Below, in pieces: positions 24,739-33,900 of a stretch of 64,000 bases of DNA. Location: positions 3,162,001 to 3,226,000 of the forward strand of contig NZ_JAPEMC010000001.1 in assembly GCF_026343115.1 (NCBI RefSeq), given 5' to 3'. The notes below the pieces were generated by a model, which saw only the letters and a list, made by a program, of their open reading frames with translations, was not told where the DNA came from and ran no database searches. Position 1 is the first letter of the stretch. Each line of letters begins with the position of its first letter. Made by a program: the position numbers and the translations under genes. Source of the DNA: Streptomyces sp. NBC_00102 (GTDB lineage: Bacteria > Actinomycetota > Actinomycetes > Streptomycetales > Streptomycetaceae).

Positions 24739-25691
24739 CGGGTGCCCCCTTCGGTACGGCTGTGGTGGGTGAGGGTCATGAATGCCTCTTCGAGGCTGCG
24801 CGGGGTGACCTCGATGTCGGTGGCGGACGTCCGCCCGATCAGCAGGCGCAGCAGCGCGTCGGAGTCGGTGGTGTCGAAGTGGTACCGCCCGCCGCGCGGG
24901 GTGCTCGATCGGACGAGGGGGGACTGCGCGAGAACGGCCGCCTCCTGCTCGCCGATCCGCGCCGACACGGTGCGCCCGCTGAGAGCGGACCGCACGTCGG
25001 ACACCGAACCGTCGACGACCACACGGCCCCGGTCGATCATCACCACCCGGTCGGCGAACCGGTCCGCTTCCTCCATGTAGTGGGTGGCGAACATGACCGT
25101 CATGCCGCGCTCCGTGTCCTCACGGACCGTCGCCCAGAACTCCCGGCGGGCGACGACGTCCATCCCGGCCGTCGGCTCGTCGAGGACCAGCAACTCGGGC
25201 CCGGAGAGCAGGGCGAGAGCGAACCGCAGCCGCTGCTGTTCACCGCCGGAGCACTCCGCGACGCGTCGGCCGCGCAGCTGGTCGAGTCCGGCCCGGGCCA
25301 GCACCGAGTCGATGTCGGCACCGGGGTGCAGCGAACCGAGCATCCGCACGGTGGCCTCGACACTCAGGTCGGGCAGCAGCCCGCCCGACTGGAGCACCGC
25401 GGCGACCTGTCCGGAGCGCACCGCCTGCCGCGGCTCACCTCCGAACAGCCGCACCGACCCCTCGTCGGGCCGCGTCAGCCCGAGCAGCATGTCGATGGTG
25501 GTCGTCTTGCCGGCGCCGTTCGGTCCGAGGAAGGCGACGATCTCGCCCTGCCGGATGCGCAGGTCGATGCCGTCGACGGCGGTGAACCGCTCTCCCTTGG
25601 CATCGGTGAACCGCTTCACGACAGAGTCGAGCCTGACGGCTTCCGAGGACGTCACCCCCTCGGACACCTGGCGCGGTCGGGTTTCGATCAT
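24735..25691 (-). CDS. ABC transporter ATP-binding protein (DrrA-like)
   Basis: A 318-residue ATPase with Walker A GPNGAGKTT (about 56-64), the signature CSGGEQQRL, Walker B LLVLDEP and the switch His in MFATHYMEE. The C-terminal 90 residues match the DrrA extension of daunorubicin-type exporters. It is the first gene of the long minus-strand operon; GAGGA lies 9 bp before the ATG at 25691. It acts with the permease at 23947. Confidence 0.93.
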   Translation of the reverse strand: MIETRPRQVSEGVTSSEAVRLDSVVKRFTDAKGERFTAVDGIDLRIRQGEIVAFLGPNGAGKTTTIDMLLGLTRPDEGSVRLFGGEPRQAVRSGQVAAVLQSGGLLPDLSVEATVRMLGSLHPGADIDSVLARAGLDQLRGRRVAECSGGEQQRLRFALALLSGPELLVLDEPTAGMDVVARREFWATVREDTERGMTVMFATHYMEEADRFADRVVMIDRGRVVVDGSVSDVRSALSGRTVSARIGEQEAAVLAQSPLVRSSTPRGGRYHFDTTDSDALLRLLIGRTSATDIEVTPRSLEEAFMTLTHHSRTEGGTR

Positions 25692-25802
25692 CTTCGAGTC
25701 CTCACGATCGGGGCGGGGGTGGCCTGGCAGGAGCCACTCTCCCGGGACCGCCTATCCGCCCCTGCCCGCCGGTCTATCCGGTCGCTATCGGGACGGACGG
25801 AC

Positions 25803-25862
25803 CGGGAACGACGGGCCGCCCGGGAACGCGTACGGCCCGGGAACGCGGGAGGGCCCGGGAAC
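25803..25862. repeat. Four phased CGGGAAC repeats before the biosynthetic operon
   Basis: CGGGAAC occurs at 25803, 25821, 25838 and 25856, a spacing of 17-18 bp, between the ABC gene start and the GH16 terminator. Regular phasing in the only promoter-sized gap upstream of the long operon makes these candidate activator sites. Low complexity is the alternative. Confidence 0.45.
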
Positions 25863-25863
25863 C

Positions 25864-25899
25864 CAGGAGGGCCCCGCAGCACGCTGCGGGGCCCTCCTG
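25864..25899 (-). terminator. Intrinsic terminator after the GH16 gene
   Basis: A perfect 16-bp inverted repeat (25864-25879 with 25884-25899) around a CACG tetraloop, starting 37 bp past the GH16 stop. There is no U-tract, as is common in Streptomyces. Confidence 0.88.
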
Positions 25900-25935
25900 C
25901 CTGCGTAGTCCCGGTCCCATGACGGGAGTGCGGTG

Positions 25936-27669
25936 CTATCCCAGGGCGAACTTCTGGGCCGCGGAACTGTTGCAGTCCCAGATCTGGAGCCGGGTGCCGT
26001 TGGCGGTGGCTCCGTCGGGCGAGTCGATGCACCGGCCGCTGGTCGGGTTGGACATCGAGCCGTTGGAGTTCGCGACCCAGTTCTGGTAGCCGCCGCCGTT
26101 GCAGGTGGCGAGCTGGAGCTTCGTACCCGCGGCGCTGTTGCCGCCGGCGATGTCGAGGCACTTGCCCAGCGTCTGGAGGGTCTGGCCGCTCCAGGTCCAC
26201 TGCTGGTCCTTGGCGGTGGACTGGCAGTCCCACAGCTGGACGGCGGTGCCGTCGCCGCCGTTGTCGTCACCGGCCACGTCCACGCACTTGCCGCCCGGGC
26301 CCTTGATGGAGCTGCCGATGGAGAACTTCTGGGCGGCGGAGGTGTTGCAGTCCCAGATCTGGAGCCGGGTGCCGTTGGCGGTGGCGCCGTTCGGGGAGTC
26401 GATGCACCGGCCGCTGGTCGGGTTCTTCAGGGTGCCGTCGGACTGCTTCACCCAGGACTGGTAACCGCCGGTGTTGCAGGTGGCGAGCTGGAGCTGGGTG
26501 CCGGCGGCGCTGTTGCCGCCCGCGATGTCGAGGCACTTGCCCAGCGTCTGCAGGCTCTGGCCGCTCCAGGTCCAGTGCTGGTCCTTGGCGGTGGACTGGC
26601 AGTCCCAGAGCTGGACGGCGGTGCCGTCGCCGCCGTTGTCGTCACCCGCGACGTCCACGCACTTGCCGCCCGGGCCGACGATCGTCTGGCCGGTCACCGA
26701 ACCGCCGGTGCTGCCGCCGCCGGTGGAGCCCGGGGCCTTGTTGTAGACGGCGACCGAGTCGATGATCAGCTTGCCGCCGGAGACCGTGGCCGCGTTCGGT
26801 CCCCCGCCGAAGGCGTCCGGGAAGCCGCCGCCGATCGCCAGGTCGTAGATGATGTAGAAGGGGTGGTCGATCGCGTCGGCCCAGGTCGTCGCATCCACCT
26901 GGTTCGCGTAGATCGTGTAGTAGTTGTTGCCGTCGAGGTAGAACCGGACCTGCTCCGGAGACACCGAACGGTCGATCTCCACGGCGTAGTCGTGGAATCC
27001 GGTCTGGCAGCCCGAACAGGCGCGTTCGCCCGAGGTGATGCCGGTCCCCTCGTTGCACGGGCCGCCCGGGCTGACACCACAGTGGACGGCGCCGAAGACG
27101 GAGCTGCGGCCGTTGATGTCCTCCATGATGTCGATCTCGCCGGACTTCGGCCAGGTGACGCCGGAGCGCAGCGGTGCGCCGAGCATCCAGAACGCCGGCC
27201 AGTAGCCGGCCCCGTTGGCGGTGGTGACGTTGGGCTGCTGGAGGACGGACTCCATGCGGACGACTCCGCCCGCCGGGGCGCCGAAGGTGGCGGCCTGGGT
27301 CTCCACCCGGCCGGAGGTCCATCCGGCCCTCGGGTCGGAGCCGGAGTGCAGGGCCTGGAGCACCAGGTGGCTCTGGCCGTCGTAGTAGACGTTGGACGTG
27401 CTGTTGGTCATGGTCTCGATCTCACCGGTGCCGAAGTTGCTGCCCGGTCCGGTGTCGTACTTCCACAGGCTCTGGTCGATGCCGGTGCCGGACGCGCCGT
27501 TGAAGTCGTCACTCCAGGTGAGGGTGAAGCCCGAGGGCGGCGCGGGCACCGACGCCTCGGCGTTCATCGTCCCGCCGACGGAGACCGCCGCCACGGTGAC
27601 CGCGGCGACGGATAGCAGCCTCAGCGCTTTCGTCCAACCACGCTGCGGTCTTGCAGATTTCAGGCGCAT
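25936..27669 (-). CDS. Secreted GH16 beta-glucanase with two ricin-type (CBM13) lectin modules
   Basis: A 577-residue secreted enzyme. A Tat/Sec-like signal (RLKSARPQRGWTKALRLL, then an Ala/Val core) ends near AEAS at about 40. The GH16 domain (about 45-310) carries catalytic E178, D180 and E183 in GEIDIMED, the signature of laminarinase/beta-1,3-glucanases. A Gly/Ser linker leads to two nearly identical ricin-B modules (about 322-445 and 452-577; GKCVDVAGDDNGGDGT, GKCLDIAGGNSAAGT, GRCIDSP in each), probably binding galactose- or mannose-type glycans. The ATG at 27669 follows a GGAGGG site. It probably attacks fungal beta-glucan. Confidence 0.92.
   Translation of the reverse strand: MRLKSARPQRGWTKALRLLSVAAVTVAAVSVGGTMNAEASVPAPPSGFTLTWSDDFNGASGTGIDQSLWKYDTGPGSNFGTGEIETMTNSTSNVYYDGQSHLVLQALHSGSDPRAGWTSGRVETQAATFGAPAGGVVRMESVLQQPNVTTANGAGYWPAFWMLGAPLRSGVTWPKSGEIDIMEDINGRSSVFGAVHCGVSPGGPCNEGTGITSGERACSGCQTGFHDYAVEIDRSVSPEQVRFYLDGNNYYTIYANQVDATTWADAIDHPFYIIYDLAIGGGFPDAFGGGPNAATVSGGKLIIDSVAVYNKAPGSTGGGSTGGSVTGQTIVGPGGKCVDVAGDDNGGDGTAVQLWDCQSTAKDQHWTWSGQSLQTLGKCLDIAGGNSAAGTQLQLATCNTGGYQSWVKQSDGTLKNPTSGRCIDSPNGATANGTRLQIWDCNTSAAQKFSIGSSIKGPGGKCVDVAGDDNGGDGTAVQLWDCQSTAKDQQWTWSGQTLQTLGKCLDIAGGNSAAGTKLQLATCNGGGYQNWVANSNGSMSNPTSGRCIDSPDGATANGTRLQIWDCNSSAAQKFALG
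25954..26690. repeat. Tandem duplication encoding the two ricin modules of the GH16 enzyme
   Basis: Two stretches of about 370 bp, near 25954-26310 and 26330-26690, are almost identical at the DNA level and encode the two lectin modules. The low divergence suggests recent duplication or gene conversion. Confidence 0.85.
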
Positions 27670-27979
27670 ATGTCCGACCCTCCGGGGGAAAGGCGTGCCC
27701 TCGCGTGTCCGTACGGGCACCTCTGACGGAACATCACCAGGTATAGACCTGAGATGTCATGGACACAGCTTGTCGATGGGTTCTGCATTCGACAAGATGC
27801 CTGACACGTCTGCCTCGCGCGCGTTCTCCTTCAAGAGTTGAAGGCATTTTGCGGGACAGTCCCAAGGCTCCCCGGTACGCCGACGGCCCCTCCGGGCGGA
27901 CCACGAGGGTTCACCCGGAGGGGCCGTACGCACGGTGGGCAGCGCCCCGCCGGGGTGCCGGCGGGGACGCGGCTCGCGG
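27670..27979. promoter_or_regulatory. Intergenic region with operator-like inverted repeat upstream of the GH16 gene
   Basis: This 310-bp gap has no gene. It contains an inverted repeat CTTGTCGA-N12-TCGACAAG (27769-27796) about 100 bp before the GH16 start. A possible minus-strand -10 (TATACC, 27741-27746) lies between the repeat and the gene. The terminator of the GH92 gene occupies 27883-27927. Confidence 0.5.
27883..27927 (-). terminator. Intrinsic terminator after the GH92-phosphatase gene
   Basis: A perfect 14-bp stem (ACGGCCCCTCCGGG, 27883-27896, with its complement at 27914-27927) and a 17-nt loop, about 50 bp past the gene end. Confidence 0.85.
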
Positions 27980-30900
27980 TTACCGCAGGCCGGTCAGGCG
28001 CAGCGGCCGGGACCAGTCCGTGGACGGCGACCAGCCGCCGTCCGAAGAGCCGTTGCCGGAGTGGTTCCAGCCGCCGTGCGAGCCGAAGGCGCCCTCGTCG
28101 CGGTCGGTGGACCGCAGCCCGACCGTGTAGGTGCGGGTGACCGCGCCGTCGGCCGACGTCACCCTGATGGTCCGGGTGGTGAACTTCGAGCCGGAGCCGG
28201 AGGACGACAGGATGCTGCTGCCCTCGGTGACCTTCACCTTCGCACCGGGCTGGGCAGGTACGGCGGTGACGGCCGGGGTCTTCCCGTTCTTGGGCACGTC
28301 CACCACGTACGTGGAGACCTCCGGGTCGAACCCGTCGATCGCCACGCCGCCGACCGTGATCGCGCTCGCGTCGGCGACCGCGGCAGCGGTGGCGTCGGCG
28401 AAGTTGGTCACGGTGACCGAGCCGTCCGCGCCGACGACCACCTGCGCGGCCATGGCGGCGGCGAGGTTGACTCGCTCCCAGCTCTCCCCGCCGTCACCGG
28501 TGAGGTCGAGCGGGTAGCCGGAGTCGGTGGCGGTCTGCTCGATGATCTGCGTGCGCTGCTCGGGGGTGAGGTCCGGGAAGGCCGTGATCAGCAGGGCCGC
28601 CGCGTCGGCCGGCGCCTGGAGCGCCTGACCCGACTGCCCCACCCGGGAGAACCCGTAGCTCAGCCGGCGCGTGTACACGTCGATCTGCTGCTCGGTGGAG
28701 AGACCGGCGTACGCGTCGCCGGAGCAGGCCGCGAGGGTGGTGCCGTACCCCTCCTTCTCGCAGCTCGCGAGCAGCACGTTCTCGATCTCGGTGTGGGCCT
28801 CGGCCAGCAGCTTCTCGAACTCGGGGTCCGCCCAGCGGTGGGCCACGGTGGCCTGCGCGCTCATCCGGCCGCCCATGACGTCCAGCGGGTAGTGGAACCC
28901 GAGGATGACGCGGTTGTTGCCGTATTCCGAAGTGCGGGCGAGGATCGACGGCGCCAGCTCCGGGAGGAGGGTGGCGAGGACGGTACCGGCCTCGTATCCG
29001 CCGTAGGTGTGACCGCTCGGGTAGGAGCCGCTGGTGGTGAGGCTGCCGTACGAGCCGTCCTGCGACTCGTAGATGTCGCCGCCGTCGCCGACGAAGCCGA
29101 GCCGGACGTACGGGCGCTGGTAGGCGTAGAGGTTCTTCACCGCGTCGACCTCGTCGAGGCCGGACGAGACGCGGCCGAAGAGGGCGCTGGTCTTGGGCAG
29201 TCGGCCGCCGTTCAGGGCGTCGGTGTAGAGCGTGCCGAGCCGGGAGCCGAGGCCGTCGGCCATGGTGACGGTGGCGCTGTGGGTCGCGTCGATCTCGGCC
29301 CGGTCCACCTCCTTCTGGGTCGCCGCGTTGTTGATGGCGACGGAGATCTTGTCGTTCTCGGCGGTCGGCGCGGTGCCGGCGGGCACCTTGGCGTTGGCGC
29401 CGCGGGTGCCGGTGCCGAGGTCGTCGAAGCCGGCGAGCAGGTCGTGGAACCAGTCGCTGCCGTCGCCGGTCTCCGGCCACTCGTCGGACGGGTAGCTCGC
29501 GTCGAGGGTGTCGGCCGGGAAGGCCGACGGCTCGTACGCGGTGTCCGTGCCGGAGCCGGCGACGGCGGCGGCCACCGGTTCCTCGGAGGTTCCGGCCAGG
29601 GTCACGGCGGTCACCGTGGCGGTGTTCGCCTTCGCCGTGCCGGTGGTGGTGAGCAGCGCGGTGTCCGCCGTGGCGGAGACGTGCGCGGTCGTTCCGTCGC
29701 CGAGGGCGACGGTGTAGCCGACGATCGGGAACCCGCCGTCGAAGGCGGAGTGCCAGGTCACCCGGACGTGCTTGCCATGGGTGACCACCCCGGTCACCAC
29801 CGGCTTCTGCGGCTTGCCGCCCGCGGTCACCACGGGGGCCGTGGCGGCGCTCGGGCGGGAGGTGCCGTAGGTGTTCACGGCGCTGACCCGCGCCGTGTAC
29901 GAACGGCCGGACCGCAGGCCGGTGAAGGTGGTGGAGCGGCTGTCCTGGTCCGCGATCCGGACCTGGTGACCGTCGTCGAGCGTGACGGTCCAGCCGGTGA
30001 CGGGCGAACCGCCGTTGTCCGCGGGGGCGGACCAGGCGACCGTCACGCTGCTGCCCGAGGAGGTCGCCGACACCGCTTCGGGTGCGGCGGGGGCCGACTT
30101 GGGCTTGACGGTGAGTGCCGCGACGGCGTGCTGGAGCGCGTCGTACTTGGCGGTGAGCGCCGCGTCCGTGGCCGTGGTGTCGGCCACGGCGGTCTTCGCC
30201 GCGGCGAGTGCCGTGGTGAAGGCCGTCCAGGTGGCGTCCGTGTAGCGGGTGTTCTCCAGGGCCGAGGCGGTCCGGAGCAGGTACTCCAGCGTGAGCCGCG
30301 GCAGCGGGACCAGCTGACCGACGGCGAGGGTGAGGCTACGGGTGCGGGTGTCGACTTCGAGCTGGGTCGCGTCCTCGGCGTCGACCAGGGCGCGGGCGGC
30401 GTCGAGTTCACGCCGGAACACCCCGAAGTCGATCCCGTCGTAGCGGTCGGCCTCGCCGGTGAGTCCCTCGTACCGCTCGATCGCCTTGCGGAGCGCGGAC
30501 GGATCCGTGGCCGCGGGGGCGTCGACGTGGTCGAAGGTGATCCGGCCGATGTTCGCCACGTACGGGTGCGCGGAGTCCGCGGTGGTGACCAGGCGCAGGT
30601 GGAGGCCGTGGGTACCGGTGATGCCCTGCGGAAGCGTCAGGCTCGTCGTGCCGCCGGACGACCAGGCGCTGCCGGTGACGGGCAGCGGGACGGTCGCGTA
30701 CGGCGTCCCGGGGCCGGCGGCGTCGAAGGAGTCCAGGTAGAGCTGGACCGCCGAACCGGTGCCGCAGCGGGCTGAGTTGTTGGCGTAGGTGATCGTGACG
30801 GTGTTCTTCGCGGCGGCACCGAATTCGATGTCCCCGTAGTCGAGCCAGGCTCCGTCGTAGGTGCCGCCGAGGTCCGTGGCGGACCCCGCGCCGCTCCAGC

Positions 30901-33900
30901 CGGCCGGCTCGCTCTTGAGGCCGCCGCCGCTGTTCGAGCGGAAGGCGGTGGCGTCGATCGCGACGGGGGCGGAGGTGTCCTGCGTCAGGGTCAGCGCGTA
31001 GACGTTGGCCACGTAGGGCAGGGCGGAGGTCTGCGTGCTGGAGGCGAAGACCGCGTACACGTCCTTGGCGCCCTTGAGGACGGCCGGGTCGAGGCGGACG
31101 GTCGTGGTGCCGATGGTGCCCCAGCCCGAACCGGTGGAGGCGAGGGGGACGTCGACGGCCGTCGGACCGTCCTTCGAGCCGAGGCGCAGCTCGATGTGCG
31201 AGTCCGGGGCGGAGCGCGTCTGCGGCTTGTCGTAGCTGACGGTGAGGGTGTCGGCCCCGTCGTGGAGGTCGGTGTCCTTCCACTCGGCCCAGGCGCCGTC
31301 CGTCACGTTCTCGAAGATGCCGGACGAGGTCTTGAGCGGGAGCGAACCGCCGCCGGTGGAGGTGGCGTTCACCGCGGTCAGCGTGGCGAGCGTCGTCGAG
31401 GAGGACGCGGAGACCGCGTACGGGGAGAACTGGTACCAGTCGAAGTTCGACACCCACTGCTGTCCGGCGGGGGCGTGGAACACGAAGGTCGCGCTCTTCG
31501 CGGTCAGCAGGGCGTCCGGGTCGGTGACGGTCGCCTGGACGGTGTTCCAGTACTGCCAGCCGCCCGTTCCGGGGAGCTGGGCGGTGGCGACGACGGGGCC
31601 GTCGGCGCCGCCCGCGTGGATGTCGACGCTGCTCGGCTTGGCGTTGGTCGCCTGCGAGTTGGCGTAACGCACCGAGACGCTGCGCGGGGCGACACCACCG
31701 AAGTCCAGCTTGGTGTACCGCTCCCACGAGCCCTCGGAGACGCCGCCGAGGTTGCCGTCCGAGTTGTTGCGCTCGCTGACGAGGCTCGCACCCTCCTTCT
31801 CGTCGGGGGACTCGGCCTGGAGGACCGCGTAACCGCCCTCGTCGATGGTGAGGGCGGAGGCGGCGGACCGCAGCGCGTCCTCGGCGGCCATGATCGTGCC
31901 GGTCGTGGCGGCGGGGTCCGCGAGGACGGTCCGGCCACGCTCCAGGGCCGACTGGAAGAGGTTCCAGGAGCCGTCCGAGTAGTTGCCCGCGCGCACCGGG
32001 GACGCCTGGTCGACCAGTGCGCCCAGGGTCGTACGGTGCACCGCGGCGGCTGAGACGATGAGCGGGGCGGTCGGGGAGATCCCGGTGCCGCGCACCGTGG
32101 ACGCCTTCCCGCCGTGGGCGAACGCGGCGTCCTGGAAGGTGATGCCGAGGCGCGCGTCGGTCTCGGTGGTGCCCTTGAGGGAGAGCGTCGCGGTGTGCGC
32201 GTCGGCGACCCGGAGGTCGGCGGTGACGCCGCCCGGCAGGCCGGTGACGGTGGCCGCCCCGGACGCGGTCAGGCTGGTCCCCTTGCGGGCGGCGAAGGTG
32301 GCCGGTCCGGAGAGGGTGAGCCGCACGTCGCCGCCGACGGTGCCGTCGGCCTTGGTGGCGAGGGTGGCGGGGGCGGCGGAAACGGTGGTGTCGCCCTTGC
32401 CCGGGGCCGTACCGGCACCGGTGTCACCGTCGTCGGTGTTCAGCGAGTACGCGGGCTCGGTGGCGGCGCCCCACTTCGAGGGCTTGGCGCCCATCGTGAA
32501 GTCGAGGGTGCCGCCCGCGATGATCTGCGCGTAGTCCAGCCAGGTGTTGTCGAACTTCTTGCCGTTGAGCTTGGCGCTCTGCACGTAGTAGTTGCTCGGC
32601 GAGACGCCGTCGGCCTTCACGGTGAACGTGGCGCCGTTGGCGTAGGTGATCGTCGTGGAGTCGAAGAACGGGCTGCCGATCTGGAACTGGCTGGACCCGG
32701 CGGTGACCGGGAACAGGCCGAGCGCGGCGCCGACGAACATGGTCGACATGGTGCCCGCGTCGTTGTCCATGGTCGGCAGGAAGCCGTGCGGGGAGAGCTT
32801 GTAGACCTGGGTCTTCACCGGCGGGGTGAACTGACCGCCGCCGCTCGGGGCTTCGTTGGTGGAGCCGGTCGCGATGTACCGGTTCCAGGTGGTGCCGGTG
32901 TAGATGGAGCGCACCCACTTCTGCGTCAGGCTCGGCTCGCCGACGTAGTTGAAGAGGTACGGGGCCTGCAGATCGATCTCGTTCGCGTTGGAGTGCAGCA
33001 TGGTCGAGCCGTCGTCGACGCTGGAGTCCTCGCCGAACATGTGCTCCACCGCGGCCTTGCCGGCCTTGTCGCCGCCCATGGCGTCGATGAGACCGCCCAT
33101 GTCGTAGGCGTCGTACCAGTGGTACTGCCAGAGCGTGCCCTGGTAGAGACCGGCCTCCTCGAACTTCTCGTAGTCGGCCGCCTGCCAGTCACCGCTCGCG
33201 GCGCGCGGGGTGAGCAGACCGACCTCGGTGCCGTCCGGGGCCTTCCAGGCACCGGACTTCACGAGGTTGTCGATCGCCATGGTCGACTGCTCGCGCAGCT
33301 TCACCGCGTCGTCCGTCTTACCGAGCGCGCCGGCGATGACGGAGAGCGCCCACTGGTCGTAGCCGCGCTGGACGGTCGTACCGGGGTCACCGGTGACGTA
33401 CCCCTGCCGCAGCTGCGCGCCGGTGTAGTAGCCGGCGTACGACATCAGCGCCGGGTACGCCTCGTCGAGCCGGTCGAAGTTCTTGAACCCCTTCGACAGC
33501 GCGTCGGCGACCAGCACCGCGGAGCGCTCCCAGCGCACGGTCGGAACCGAGTGGGTGAGACTGCCGAGGCTCTTGCCGGTGGCGCGGGTGTCGGCGAAGA
33601 GCTCGATGAGCGACTGCACCATGTCCCGGTAGGTGGCCGGGTCGATGTACGCCTCGACGGAGTACTTGCGGAAGTCGTCCCAGGTGGACCAGCCGTCGTA
33701 GTACGTGAAGCCGTTGGCCTTGTGCACCGCGCCGTCGGCGCCGCGGTACGTGCCGCTGGTGCTGGTGGCGTTCACCGGGGCCGCGTACATGCGGTACAGG
33801 TGGGTGTAGAACTCCTTGGTCAGCGTCGATCCGGGGTCGGACTTCTCCGTGGCCTTGACGGCGACCGCGCCGAGGGCGCTGTTCCACTCCGCCTTCGTCC

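Noticed and set aside
28494..31727. Arg/Pro-rich long frames inside the GH92-phosphatase gene
   Set aside because: They are out-of-frame shadows of the giant gene, with compositions typical of frame-shifted high-GC DNA.
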